A DNA stretch of 64,000 bases from Halobellus ruber (GCF_014212355.1 NZ_JACKXD010000004.1:248001-312000); one strand, 5' to 3'. Shown: positions 54,646 to 63,532, numbered from the stretch's first letter. Program-made: numbers and translations. Notes: generated by a model not told the origin, from the letters alone.

Positions 54646-55140
54646 ATGGATGATCATACCCAAGACAATACCGTGGAGCCTCCTGCGTCGGGGAGTCCGA
54701 CTGGGTGGGATGCTCATCGCGGCACGTCCAACGGGTGGGAACACGGCACACTCCGGCGAGCCGTAATTCACGGGGTACGGCTCTATAACACCGGAGAGTA
54801 TCATATGGCGCACGATTGTTTCGAAGTGGAGTGGTATAATTATGGGCGTGGGACCACCGAGAGCGCGTTTCTTCACGGGATGGTACAGGTCGCGGCCGGC
54901 ACGTACAAGCACGTCGACTTCGAGAACGACGACGGAATGCGTTCGCTCTTTCACACGGCGCTTGAATATCTCTCAGGGCTACCGTCGGACTATTACGGGG
55001 TGGATGTCAACAACGTGCGTTCCACACTTCAGGCAGCCCTTGACGACCCGAAAGCCCTCGACGGATGGAAAATCGAACTTGATGGAGATCGACCAGTGGG
55101 AACCTCTCCTGATTATGAGTACGCCGAACGATTAGGGTGA
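54646..55140 (+). CDS. complete DUF309 protein carried by the element
   Basis: The protein has 164 residues, a full-length DUF309 protein: [13 protein letters not shown], then [40 protein letters not shown] and [15 protein letters not shown]. It is about 70-75 % identical by eye to the split resident gene across both halves. Codons are more A/T-ending than in neighbours, which fits transfer from another haloarchaeon with the element. DUF309 proteins are short helical proteins of unknown function. It lies after the recombinase on the same strand and has lost no domain, so it probably replaces the disrupted gene. Confidence 0.85.
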   Translation: MDDHTQDNTVEPPASGSPTGWDAHRGTSNGWEHGTLRRAVIHGVRLYNTGEYHMAHDCFEVEWYNYGRGTTESAFLHGMVQVAAGTYKHVDFENDDGMRSLFHTALEYLSGLPSDYYGVDVNNVRSTLQAALDDPKALDGWKIELDGDRPVGTSPDYEYAERLG

Positions 55141-55147
55141 CCGCTAC

Positions 55148-55160
55148 GATTTAGTTACAC
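55148..55160 (-). repeat. right subterminal inverted repeat of element
   Basis: GATTTAGTTACAC on the plus strand is the inverted, one-mismatch partner of GTGTAAATAAATC at the left end. It lies 7 bases after the stop of the carried DUF309 gene and about 12 bases before resident sequence resumes. Confidence 0.6.
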
Positions 55161-55172
55161 TCACGAAATACC

Positions 55173-55340
55173 GACGGCCGCGTGGTAGTCGCCGGCGTTG
55201 TACAGCCGGACGCCGTGGACCGTCGCGCGCCGGAGGGTTCCGTGTTCCCACCCGTTCGACGCCGCCCGCCGCGGATCCCAGCCGGCGGGCTCGCCGGCGG
55301 TCGGCGGACCGACGGTGTCGTCGCGGGTGTGGTCGCCCAC
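55173..55340 (-). pseudogene. 5' part of disrupted DUF309 gene
   Basis: From a GTG at 55340 the minus strand encodes [19 protein letters not shown], then [20 protein letters not shown] and AGDYHAA. It then enters the element and stops at TGA three to four codons later. It aligns with the first 55 residues of the carried DUF309 copy at 38 identical positions. Together with 52868-53191 it reconstitutes one DUF309 gene in the same orientation. Confidence 0.85.
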
Positions 55341-55400
55341 ACCACCGGGTTTGCGCCCCACAAATAAAGAGATTTGACCCTTCGTCGCCTGGAACAGACA

Positions 55401-56219
55401 ATGCGAATCTACGAACTCGGGGACGGCACCCCCGAGGTGTCCGTGGTCGGCGCGATCCACGGTGACGAACCCTGCGGCGAGCGCGCGATCGAACGGTTCG
55501 TCGACGAGGAGCCGACGGTGGAGCGGCCGGTCAAGCTGATCGTGGCGAACGAGGAAGCTCTCGACGCCGGCCGACGGTTTATCGACGAGGACCTCAACCG
55601 GGCGTTCCCCGGCGACCCCGATGCCGACACCCACGAGGGACGGCTGGCGCACGCCCTCTCGCGGGAGATCCGCGGGACGACGGTGCTGTCGCTGCACTCC
55701 ACGCAGTCGTACGCCGAACCCTTCGCCCTCGTCGACGAGGTCGACGCCGTGACGCGGTCGATCTGTCCGCACCTTCCGATCGAGTATCTCGTCGAGACCG
55801 GCCGGTTCTCCGAGGGGCGACTCATCGAACACGCCCACACCGTCGAGGTCGAGTGCGGCCTCCAGGGGAGCGAGGAGGCGGCGGCCAACGCCTACTGGAT
55901 TCTCCGGGCGTTCCTGTCGGCGACGGGCGTGTTGCCGGCGCCGGTTGCGGGCGACACCGAGCCGCCGCTGTCGCTCCGCCGGCGCGACGCCGACGAGGTG
56001 GTCGTGTTCAGGCTGCTGGATCAGATCCCCAAGGGTCCCGCCGAGGAGTACCGCGTGTTCGTCGACAACTTCCAGCGGGTGGCGCCGGGCGACCGGGTGG
56101 CCGCCGCCGACGGCGAGGCGTTCAGCGCCGACACCGAGTTCTATCCGGTTCTCCTCTCTGCGAACGGCTACGACGACGTGTTCGGGTACGCCGCCGACCG
56201 GGTCGGTACGCTGGCGTAG
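55401..56219 (+). CDS. succinylglutamate desuccinylase/aspartoacylase-like zinc hydrolase
   Basis: The protein has 272 residues. The zinc site of the M14-like family is present: [13 protein letters not shown] (H20 and E23) and LSLHSTQSY. The Arg-containing [10 protein letters not shown] substrate loop is also present, as is the catalytic Glu in [16 protein letters not shown]-terminal beta domain follows. The ATG at 55401 fits [17 protein letters not shown]; an upstream extension is possible but begins with Arg-rich sequence. It is divergent from the disrupted DUF309 gene, 60 bases away. Exact substrate unknown. Confidence 0.8.
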   Translation: MRIYELGDGTPEVSVVGAIHGDEPCGERAIERFVDEEPTVERPVKLIVANEEALDAGRRFIDEDLNRAFPGDPDADTHEGRLAHALSREIRGTTVLSLHSTQSYAEPFALVDEVDAVTRSICPHLPIEYLVETGRFSEGRLIEHAHTVEVECGLQGSEEAAANAYWILRAFLSATGVLPAPVAGDTEPPLSLRRRDADEVVVFRLLDQIPKGPAEEYRVFVDNFQRVAPGDRVAAADGEAFSADTEFYPVLLSANGYDDVFGYAADRVGTLA

Positions 56220-56288
56220 GCGGCCCGGGAACCGTCCACGGGGACCAGCGTCTGCGGCTCACGCGTCGCGGACGGCACCTGTCCCCGC

Positions 56289-56738
56289 TCACTCCTCGGG
56301 CGGTGCCAACTCCACGAGCGTCAGGTCGCGATCGAGGTAACAGAACTCGTGTGGGGGGTCACCGCGGACCTCCTCGATACGGTACTCCGTGTCGAACTCC
56401 GCGCCGTCGGGGACGCAGTACTCGTGGCTCGGACACTCGGTGTGCGGACACGACCCCGGGAGTCGGACCTTGCTCCCGGCGTAGGCGCCCTTCGAGGCGA
56501 CGTTCACGGTCAGCGACGCGGGCTCGACCTCGACGGCGCGCACCCCGGAGTCGTGGACGGCACAGTCGAGCAGTTGGCCGTTCTCGCGGACCGACGTCAC
56601 CTCGTAGCGGACGCCCTCGGTGAGGTTCAGACACTGCTGGCGGTAGGGACAGCCCTCACACGCCGACGACTCCCCGCCGTAGACGAACTCCGTCCCGGGC
56701 GTCGCGAGCCGGTCGCCGATGAGCGTGACGTTGGACAT
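56289..56738 (-). CDS. UPF0179 family cysteine-rich protein
   Basis: The protein has 149 residues starting MSNVTLIGDRLATPGTEFVY. Eight cysteines stand in conserved pairs (CEGCPYRQQC, LLDC, SCPHTECPSHEYC, FCYL), consistent with a metal or iron-sulfur site. This pattern is that of the archaeal UPF0179 family, whose function is unknown. The ATG at 56738 matches the family start. Confidence 0.85.
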   Translation of the reverse strand: MSNVTLIGDRLATPGTEFVYGGESSACEGCPYRQQCLNLTEGVRYEVTSVRENGQLLDCAVHDSGVRAVEVEPASLTVNVASKGAYAGSKVRLPGSCPHTECPSHEYCVPDGAEFDTEYRIEEVRGDPPHEFCYLDRDLTLVELAPPEE

Positions 56739-57254
56739 CTACAGTGACGTAGTCGACCCGCGCGGATAACAGTACTGTCGGGCGCCCGACCGTGCTGCGC
56801 CCGTCGAAGGCGGCCGCGACCACCCTCGACGGTCGACGTGCGAGGGGCGGCAAGCGACCGGCCCACTGAGGATTGCAGCCGGCCGTCGTTCGGCTGCAGC
56901 AGTTCGCTGGCGAGGCGGTGTACTTTCAGGACACGCCGGTAGTTGTCGGGGCCGGCCATCCCCGCGATGGCGGCGGCGACCGACACCGGGCTGCGGTCGC
57001 TCGTGATCGCCCGGAGAACGTAGAGGCGCCCCGCAGCGGGTTCCCGTTCCGGAGGTACTGATCCGAGAGCGAACACCGTGGCCACTCCGGGCCGTACGAT
57101 CGGCAGTGCACTCCCGATCATCGCCGCGTGGTCAGGTCTCGGCGCACGGACTCCCGGCCGAAAGGAGCTCCGCCCGCCGAACCAGGCCCGATCAGTACAG
57201 TCCCTCGGGCGGTTCATTCGTCACGATAATACCGTCCGTTGGCTAGCAAAGCGC
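56739..57254. other. region without supported gene
   Basis: No gene can be supported in these 516 bases. On the minus strand a stretch reading YVLRAITSDRSPVSVAAAIA with GMAGPDNYRRVLKVHRLASE has protein-like composition without a start or family and may be a gene remnant. It marks the beginning of the eroded accessory part of the window. Confidence 0.4.
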
Positions 57255-57464
57255 GTGGCGGCGGTCTGCTTTCTCGCGTTTTGGCTCTCGATGGTTGCGT
57301 TAGCGTTCGGAGTCCTGAACGCGTCGGACGGGTTTGGAACCCCATCGCAGACGATCCCGGCGAGCCTCACCGGATCGATCGGAGTCCCGCTGCTCGCAGG
57401 CGCTGTGTCTTGGATCGGTATGGTCCTCTCGTCGTGTCTGTACGAGAAACAAACAGTTTCCTGA
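57255..57464 (+). CDS. possible small two-helix membrane protein
   Basis: From a GTG at 57255 the frame encodes 69 residues with two hydrophobic helices (AAVCFLAFWLSMVALAFGV and IGVPLLAGAVSWIGMVLSS) and a polar end. Coding-like composition begins only here, so the start is uncertain and the frame could be a remnant of a larger protein. No family was recognised. Confidence 0.3.
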   Translation: MAAVCFLAFWLSMVALAFGVLNASDGFGTPSQTIPASLTGSIGVPLLAGAVSWIGMVLSSCLYEKQTVS

Positions 57465-57502
57465 GAAAATTATCTGAAAGCAGTAGTTGTGCAGGTGCGT
57501 TG

Positions 57503-57961
57503 TCAGGCTACCTGCTCCGCTACCGTCTCGTGATGCATTCGGAGGGTCGTTGGCGTGACGTTCGCTATGTCCGCGGCCTCGGCCTGTGTTACTCATCCAC
57601 CCGCCTCCTGGCCGGCTGTGTAGGAGAAGGCCGCAGCGAAGCCGGCGGGATGGACGCCGGTCGTCCCGGCGGCGTCCTCGACCGCTTCGGCAAGTGCTCG
57701 CGCCCGGCGTCGGATACGCTCCGGACAGTCGAGATCGGATGCGAGCCGCGAGATGTACATCGTCGGCGTCGCGGGTTTGGCCGGGAGTCTCAACTCCTCG
57801 TTGAGCCTTTTGTATGCGTTCGTGACTCGCGATTCCCCGACCGTCGCGACCGCCAGGATGTCGTCGAGGAGTTGCGATCGGTCGCCATTCCTTCCGTCCA
57901 GATACGTATACAGCAGCCTTTGGTGTGCCCCGCTGATTCGAGACGCTCGGTCCCGTCGCAT
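57503..57961 (-). pseudogene. transcription factor B (TFB) C-terminal remnant
   Basis: The minus strand reads LLDDILAVATVGESRVTNAY, then KRLNEELRLPAKPATPTMYI and GVHPAGFAAAFSYTAGQEAG, the second cyclin repeat of archaeal TFB. After an in-frame TGA (57595-57593) it continues in the same frame as VTQAEAADIANVTPTTLRMH to a stop at 57503. The TGA replaces the usual Trp of the RWLTQ motif. Upstream, AAVYVSGRKE-type TFB sequence continues in another frame, so a frameshift is also present, and the zinc ribbon and first cyclin repeat are missing. Confidence 0.8.
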
Positions 57962-58045
57962 ACCGGTCTGGCCCGATCACGCGTGGGACTCCCCCTCCGA
58001 TCGGGGGGATCAAATCAAACGCGACCGCCGTCTCTCGTAGAGCTG

Positions 58046-58125
58046 ATACTGTCGGCTATAGTCCCATGACGGATTTCGACACTCCGGGGTGTCGAAAATC
58101 TTCACGTAGTTATAGCCAACAGTAT
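58046..58125. repeat. 80-bp nested palindrome (MITE-like)
   Basis: The outer arms ATACTGTCGGCTATA (58046-58060) and TATAGCCAACAGTAT (58111-58125) are inverted repeats with one mismatch. A second hairpin inside, TTTCGACAC (58074-58082) with GTGTCGAAA (58089-58097), is perfect. The unit is similar in size and layout to the 82-bp palindrome in the atp operon but unrelated in sequence. It lies between the TFB remnant and the yjiH-like gene. Confidence 0.75.
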
Positions 58126-58273
58126 GAGGTGTAGCACTCGTTTGAGTAACGCAGAACCCTCTCGGACGCGGGTCGGCGTTCCTTTTTATGCGATTCCACA
58201 GGTACAGGGCGCGCGTCGACTGGATTTCATCCCGGTAATTCAATAAACCACCTCCAAGTGGCGGTATTCATTA

Positions 58274-58297
58274 TACCATAAGTATTAGCATATGGTA
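58274..58297. promoter_or_regulatory. inverted repeat just before the YjiH-like gene
   Basis: TACCATA (58274-58280) and TATGGTA (58291-58297) form a perfect 7-base inverted repeat with a 10-base A/T-rich spacer, ending 4 bases before the ATG at 58302. The site would overlap the promoter or start region of a leaderless transcript, so an operator is plausible. Confidence 0.4.
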
Positions 58298-58301
58298 GGG
58301 T

Positions 58302-59732
58302 ATGGCTACCAAGCCCTCGGACAACGTATACACACTCGACAGTGAGCCATCGACGCGGGGAATCAGTGATGTCGACCTCAACACGTTCGATTCGGGGGCA
58401 GTCATCAAGTTTGTCGCTGCCTTCGCAATCGGGGCGTTCTTCTTTCTCCTGCCGGTTCCCTGGCAGGGGGAGATAACGGTCCCGTTCGATATCGTCGTCA
58501 GTCGGATCACGGAAACGTTCCCCGACGCGGTGGGGGTGTACGCGCTGGCGATCATCGTCGCGGGCGGCGTCCTCACGACCGTCGCGGAGCTTGACAAACG
58601 GGAGGTCCTTTCACTAGGATATGATCTGTCGTACTTCGAGAGTTCGGCCGTGTTCTGGTTCCTCCGTCTCGTCGGAGCGATCCTCGCTCCGGTGATGTTC
58701 TTCAAACTCGGCCCCTCGTTGCTCCATACGCCGGGGACGGGCGGGTTTATGTGGGGCACGCTGATCTACAGCGTCGGCGTCATCATTCCCATCGGGGCCG
58801 TGTTCATCACCATTTTCGTCGAACTCGGTGGCCTGGAATTCGTCGGAACGCTGGCGCGGCCGGTGATGAACCCACTGTTCAAACTCCCGGGCCGGGCGGC
58901 GCTCGACAGCCTCGCCTCGTGGGTCGGGTCCTACAGCGTTGGGTTCTACGTGACCCGTAACGTCTTCGAGCAAGGCGGGTACAACAAGCGAGAGGTGTTC
59001 ACGATTGCGACGTGCTTCTCCACTGTCAGTATCGGGTTCGTGGGCGTCGTCGCCGCCACGGTCGAAATGTTGAATCTGTTCCCCCTCATCTTCTTCGCAT
59101 ACTTCGTCTGCGTCGTGATCACGGCCGCCATCCTTGTGCGGGTCCCGCCGATCAGTTCCGTTCCGGACGAGTACATCGCCGAACCGGATCCCGAGATTCC
59201 GTTTGAGGGCTCCCTCGGCGAGTACTTCCGGTTTGCCGTCAGTGAGGCCGTCGGCAAAGCTGCCGAGGGTGAAACCTTCCTCGGGGCTGCCAAACGTGGC
59301 TTCATCGATGGGCTCAAACTCACGAGCCTCATCCTGGGGACGATCCTCGCCGTGGGGCTCGCGGCGACCTTGCTTTCGGCGAATACGCCGACGTTCGACA
59401 TCCTTGGTGCACCCCTGGTGCCCGTGATCGAGGCCCTCGGGATCCCGAACGCGGAGACTGTTGCACCCGCGACGATCGTCGGAATCACCGAAATGTACGT
59501 CCCGGTCCTCCTCGTCGTGGAGGCCGAGCCGATGGCCCGCTTCTTCATCGCCGTGCTGGCGGTGTCACAGCTCATTTTCTTCTCGGCTGTCGGCCCGATG
59601 GCGATGGATATGTTCTCCGACGTGCCGATCCGGTTCCGCGATCTCATCGCGCTCTTCGTGATGCGAACCGTCATCCTGGTCCCGCTGATCGCGGGCATCA
59701 CCCACTTGGTTGCTGCAGCAGGACTGTTGTAG
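58302..59732 (+). CDS. YjiH/nucleoside-recognition (GATE) family membrane protein
   Basis: The protein has 476 residues with about ten membrane helices. The sequence has the YjiH-type layout: a polar leader of about 38 residues, helices with WVGSYSVGFYVTRNVFEQGGYNKREVF near 205, the motif CFSTVSIGFVGVVAATV, and the C-terminal GATE half with VGITEMYVPVLLVVEAEPMAR and FFSAVGPMAMDMFSDVPIRF. Such proteins are membrane transport-like proteins of unproven substrate. It is followed by hutU on the same strand after 197 bases, so uptake of histidine, urocanate or a related compound is a reasonable inference. Confidence 0.8.
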   Translation: MATKPSDNVYTLDSEPSTRGISDVDLNTFDSGAVIKFVAAFAIGAFFFLLPVPWQGEITVPFDIVVSRITETFPDAVGVYALAIIVAGGVLTTVAELDKREVLSLGYDLSYFESSAVFWFLRLVGAILAPVMFFKLGPSLLHTPGTGGFMWGTLIYSVGVIIPIGAVFITIFVELGGLEFVGTLARPVMNPLFKLPGRAALDSLASWVGSYSVGFYVTRNVFEQGGYNKREVFTIATCFSTVSIGFVGVVAATVEMLNLFPLIFFAYFVCVVITAAILVRVPPISSVPDEYIAEPDPEIPFEGSLGEYFRFAVSEAVGKAAEGETFLGAAKRGFIDGLKLTSLILGTILAVGLAATLLSANTPTFDILGAPLVPVIEALGIPNAETVAPATIVGITEMYVPVLLVVEAEPMARFFIAVLAVSQLIFFSAVGPMAMDMFSDVPIRFRDLIALFVMRTVILVPLIAGITHLVAAAGLL

Positions 59733-59929
59733 GTGAATGAAAATCTCCGGATGACAAGCTGTGGCTGGCCGCTTCTGAGCCCGTTGACCGGCTCAATCAC
59801 GGAAGCCGATCACCAACATCAAAAGTCGGAGCGGGACCTCGTGGTAAGTAACCTGCTGGGACCGGCCATTTAAATCGGGCTCCGATAGGAGGGCGAACGA
59901 TACTGGTTCTTAATTACTAACCTCTAGAT

Positions 59930-61666
59930 ATGGGGCCACAACAGACTGCCGCCGATAAGGAAGACCGGATCGGGGAGCCAAGCGATCAATGGAAGGAATA
60001 CCAGGGCGCCCCGACGGGTACCGACATCGAGTGTAAGGGCTGGCGACAGGAGGCCGCTCTCCGAATGTTGAACAACAATCTGGATCCGGAGGTCGGCGAG
60101 GACCCCGAGAACCTCGTCGTCTACGGCGGCACGGGCCGTGCCGCACGGTCGTGGGATGCTTACGATGCGATCCTCTCAGAACTGCGCGAACTCGGCGATA
60201 CGGAGACGCTGTTAGTCCAGAGCGGGAAACCAGTAGGTCGGTTCGACACACACAAAAAAGCGCCACGAGTATTGATTGCGAACTCGAATCTGGTCGGAAA
60301 GTGGGACAACTGGGAGCACTTCCACGAGCTCGAAGCCGAGGGGAAAATTATGTACGGCCAGATGACGGCCGGCTCGTGGGCGTACATCGGCACCCAAGGT
60401 ATCATTCAGGGCACCTACGAGACCCTCGCGGAACTCGCCCGGCAGGAGTACGACGGCGATCTGGCGGGGAAGATCGTCGTCACCGGCGGCCTCGGTGGGA
60501 TGGGTGGCGCACAGCCGCTGGCGGTCACGATGAATCACGGCATCTGCATCGCCGCCGAGATAGACGAAGAACGCATCGACCGGCGGATCGAAACGGGCTA
60601 CTGTCAGGAGAAAGTCCAGGACCTCTCGGAGGCGATCAGGCGGGCGGAGGACGCTGCAGACCGCGGGGAGGAGTACTCGGTTGGCGTCCCGATGAACTCC
60701 GCGGATATGCTGGAGGCGATGTTGGAGCGGGACTTCGTCCCGGACGTCATTACTGATCAGACGAGTTCACACGACGTACTCGAAGGCTACTACCCGAGTG
60801 GGTATACGGTCGAAGAAGCCGACCGGCTTCGGGAGCGCAACCCCGAAAAGTACCGAGAGGAGAGCTTAGACACGATGGAGCGGCACGTGGATGCGATCCT
60901 CGAACACCAGAATCGGGGCGCGATCGCCTTCGAGTACGGCAATAATATTCGCGGTCAGATCAAGGAACACCGCGGCCGCGATGACGCCTTCGATTTCCCC
61001 GGCTTCGTCCCGGCGTACGTCAGGCAGATGTTCTGCCGCGGCCAAGGACCGTTCCGCTGGGCCGCGCTCTCCGGGGATCCCGAGGATATTTATCGGACCG
61101 ACGAAGCGATCCGGGAGCTGTTCCCCGAGAAGGAATCGCTGCTGCGGTGGATCGATCTCGCCCAAGAACAGGTCCAATTCCAGGGGCTGCCCTCCCGCGT
61201 CTGCTGGTTGGGATACAACACCAACGATGAAGGGCTGACCGAACGCGCCCGGTTCGCGCTCCGGATCAACGACCTCGTTGCCGACGGCGAGATCGAGGCG
61301 CCGATCGTCGTCACGCGTGACCACCTCGACGCCGGCAGCGTCGCCAGCCCGAACCGCGAGACCGAGGCGATGAAGGACGGTACCGACGCCGTCGCGGACT
61401 GGCCGATCCTCAATGCGTTGCTCAACTGCGCGGCGGGTGCCGATATCGTGTCGGTCCACGACGGCGGCGGCGTCGGCATCGGTAACGCGCTCCACACGAA
61501 CAATCACGTCGTTCTAGACGGCTCGGACCTCGCCGCCGAGAAGGCCGAACGCGTCTTCACCACCGATCCGGGGATGGGCGTCGTCCGCCACGTCGACGCC
61601 GGCTACGAGGATGCCATCGACCAGGCCGACTCCTCGGATGTCCCGATCCCGATGCGCGATCGGTGA
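59930..61666 (+). CDS. hutU: urocanate hydratase
   Basis: This enzyme adds water to urocanate to give imidazolone propionate, the second step of histidine breakdown. The 578-residue protein is complete. [11 protein letters not shown] lies near 65, [20 protein letters not shown] near 144, the NAD-binding [13 protein letters not shown] near 185, the cysteine region [15 protein letters not shown] near 365, and [18 protein letters not shown] near 500. A TATA-like TTAATTACTA lies about 20 bases before the start. None of hutH, hutI or hutG is in the window; a tnpB remnant follows directly. Confidence 0.94.
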   Translation: MGPQQTAADKEDRIGEPSDQWKEYQGAPTGTDIECKGWRQEAALRMLNNNLDPEVGEDPENLVVYGGTGRAARSWDAYDAILSELRELGDTETLLVQSGKPVGRFDTHKKAPRVLIANSNLVGKWDNWEHFHELEAEGKIMYGQMTAGSWAYIGTQGIIQGTYETLAELARQEYDGDLAGKIVVTGGLGGMGGAQPLAVTMNHGICIAAEIDEERIDRRIETGYCQEKVQDLSEAIRRAEDAADRGEEYSVGVPMNSADMLEAMLERDFVPDVITDQTSSHDVLEGYYPSGYTVEEADRLRERNPEKYREESLDTMERHVDAILEHQNRGAIAFEYGNNIRGQIKEHRGRDDAFDFPGFVPAYVRQMFCRGQGPFRWAALSGDPEDIYRTDEAIRELFPEKESLLRWIDLAQEQVQFQGLPSRVCWLGYNTNDEGLTERARFALRINDLVADGEIEAPIVVTRDHLDAGSVASPNRETEAMKDGTDAVADWPILNALLNCAAGADIVSVHDGGGVGIGNALHTNNHVVLDGSDLAAEKAERVFTTDPGMGVVRHVDAGYEDAIDQADSSDVPIPMRDR

Positions 61667-61694
61667 GTGGATTGTAGAGAGTACACGGCGAAAA

Positions 61695-61713
61695 CCCACC
61701 CCTTAGGGGTGGG
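61695..61713 (+). repeat. IS200/IS605-type end hairpin
   Basis: CCCACCCC (61695-61702) and GGGGTGGG (61706-61713) form a perfect 8-bp stem with a TTA loop, flanked by GCGAAAA and ATGAAGCCGA. Hairpins of this form stand at the ends of haloarchaeal IS200/IS605 (IS1341-type) elements. It lies about 90 bases upstream of the tnpB remnant. Confidence 0.6.
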
Positions 61714-61800
61714 ATGAAGCCGACAGCTGGGAATCAAACCACCGGACAGTGGCCGGCCGACTCCCCAATATTTGCCAAGCACAGATTTTACGTATAAGAT

Positions 61801-62193
61801 ATAGAAGTCCGGCGTACTGTCCCCGTCACGCTCGACGTAGACAGTGAGGATGCCGCGCTTCTCGAAGACACTGTAGACACGTTTCTCCGGTGCGCCCAAT
61901 ACGTCGTAGACCACGCTTGCCAAGGCGAATACGTCGCCACCAGCAAAGCCACGCTGGAGGACGAAACCGACGACGACGTGCGAGAAGCCGCAGACGGATT
62001 CAACGGCGGGTTCATCCAAGCAGCGCGAAACAAGGCCGCTGAAGCGTCTAAAACCGTCGTTGTGCGCTGGAGGCACGGTAAGAAGGCGTCAAAAGCCGCG
62101 TATGACTTCGCCGCACGTCGTTTACGACCACCGTACCGCCACGTTCCCCGATTACTCCGTGTCTCTCGCCACCACAGACGGTCGGATTGAAGA
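61801..62193 (+). pseudogene. TnpB (IS1341-type) N-terminal remnant
   Basis: The frame reads VRRTVPVTLDVDSEDAALLE, then [22 protein letters not shown] and [18 protein letters not shown] with HGKKASK, the N-terminal part of an IS200/IS605 TnpB protein. The usual initial ATG is replaced by ATA. After KKASK a single-base insertion shifts the frame; the continuation [20 protein letters not shown] is seen in the next frame and runs to a stop at the junction with the carbamoylase fragment. The RuvC catalytic part is absent, so no nuclease activity is possible. Confidence 0.8.
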
Positions 62194-62880
62194 TTAGAGC
62201 TGCACATCGAGCAGGGAACGCGGTTGACTGAGGCCGGAGTTGGTGTCGGGATCGTCAAATCAATCGTTGGGATTAACAATCGCGAAGTCACGGTCGCGGG
62301 TGAGGCGGCTCACGCCGGCTCAACCCCGATGCTCGATCGCAGTGATGCGCTTGCGGCCGCCGCGGCGTCCATACTCGATCTCGAGAGCGCGGCCGAAGAA
62401 TGTGCTACGGGAAGCGAAGCCGCCGTTGGAACTACCGGTAAGGGAGATGTTTCCCCAAACGCCCGGAATATCGTCCCCGAGGAGGTTCAGCTGCAACTTG
62501 ATATTCGGGACGTATCACACGAGACGATGGACCGACTGGTCGACCGATGCCGGTCGCGCCTCGCTCGACTCCAGCGCCGTCGGGATGTCGAGACACCGCT
62601 GGAACGCTATCGGGATAGTGAACCGAGTCAGATGAGCGAACGCTGTATCTCCGCCGCCGGAGCGGCCGCCGAGGCGTGTGGAAGCGACGCCATTCGCTTA
62701 CACTCGGGAGCGATGCACGACACCGCCAACGTCGCCGCGGTCACCGATGCCGGACTGCTGTTTGCACCCTCGGAAGGGGGTGTCTCGCACTCTCTTCGGG
62801 AGTGGACCGACTGGGAGGGCTGTGCGGTCGCTACCGCGGTCCTCGCCGAGACCGTCCGGTCGCTGGCACGGCGTGGCTGA
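62194..62880 (+). pseudogene. 3' half of N-carbamoyl amino-acid/allantoate hydrolase
   Basis: The frame starts without a start codon at LELHIEQG, a motif normally near residue 190 of about 410 in the M20-type hydantoinase/carbamoylase family. It continues through VKSIVGINNREVTVAGEAAH and HAGSTPM, the NIVPEEVQLQLDIRD dimer domain and LHSGAMHDTANVA to the normal end. Half of the metal site is missing, so the product would be inactive. The preceding sequence is the tnpB remnant, directly abutting, and the 5' half of the gene is not in the window. Confidence 0.85.
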
Positions 62881-62941
62881 TAGTCCAGTTCCACCATACG
62901 GAGGGACCGACTCTTTGCGAATCGGTCGTCTACCCAGTGGT

Positions 62942-63385
62942 ATGTCGCGATACACGATCAATCCACCACAGCTCAAGAATGCTCGCGAGATCGGCTACAA
63001 CCACGCTATCGTCGAAGATGGAACATTCTTTATGGCTGGCCAGGTCGCAATGGACGAAAACTCGAACATCGTGGGTGAAGATATCGAAACCCAAGCACGC
63101 AAAGTCTATGAGAACGTTGAGATCCTCCTGGAAACGATCGGAAAAACACTGGCTAACGTCGCGAAAGTTACGACCCACATCGTCGATCCACAGACCCACT
63201 ACTATGACGGGTACAAAGACGTGTACTGGGAGACGTTTGACGAACCGTATCCGTGCCACACGGTTCTCGGACACGACCAGCTAGCGAACGAGGACTACCT
63301 GATTGAGGTCGAAGTCGAAGCCCCACTCACGGAGCAAGATGTAGACGACATCACGCCCGACGGGGAGATCATACGTGAGGTTTGA
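62942..63385 (+). CDS. RidA family deaminase-like protein
   Basis: The protein has 147 residues of the RidA/YjgF family (MSRYTINPPQLKNAREIGYN, FMAGQVAMDENSNIVGEDIE, KVYENVEILLETIGKTLANV, then a C-terminal LIEVEVEAPL). Family members hydrolyse reactive enamine/imine intermediates made by amino-acid catabolic enzymes. The conserved arginine of the active site (usually in a TRIFVTD segment) is replaced: this protein has VTTHIVDPQTHYYDGY, so it may belong to a divergent RidA subgroup. It follows the carbamoylase remnant by 61 bases on the same strand. The ATG at 62942 fits the family. Confidence 0.8.
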   Translation: MSRYTINPPQLKNAREIGYNHAIVEDGTFFMAGQVAMDENSNIVGEDIETQARKVYENVEILLETIGKTLANVAKVTTHIVDPQTHYYDGYKDVYWETFDEPYPCHTVLGHDQLANEDYLIEVEVEAPLTEQDVDDITPDGEIIREV

Positions 63386-63532
63386 GGAGCACCTCGCTAT
63401 CCCACTTCAACAGGTATCGTTCTCACCCTACCGCTGCGTGGAGGAATGTCGCAGCTTAGTTTCTCCACTGAATTACGTCCTTCGCCACACGGAGGGGGAA
63501 TCTACAATACGATCGACGGTTCGCGTTTCGGT

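Larger units (their letters stand above)
53192..55172 (+). mobile_element. small integrative element inserted in DUF309 gene
   Basis: This segment of about 2 kb separates the two halves of a minus-strand DUF309 gene. It contains a tyrosine recombinase (now broken) and a complete DUF309 gene, both on the plus strand, and is visibly more A/T-rich than its flanks. Near both ends lies the same 13-base sequence in inverted orientation. The exact boundaries are uncertain by about 10 bases because the codons expected at the junction (His-Asp) are missing and no clear direct repeat remains. Confidence 0.8.

Noticed and set aside
53180-55180. A clean direct-repeat att core at the DUF309 element ends
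   Set aside because: Only 3-4 bases (GAC or similar) are shared between the two junctions, which is not distinguishable from chance.
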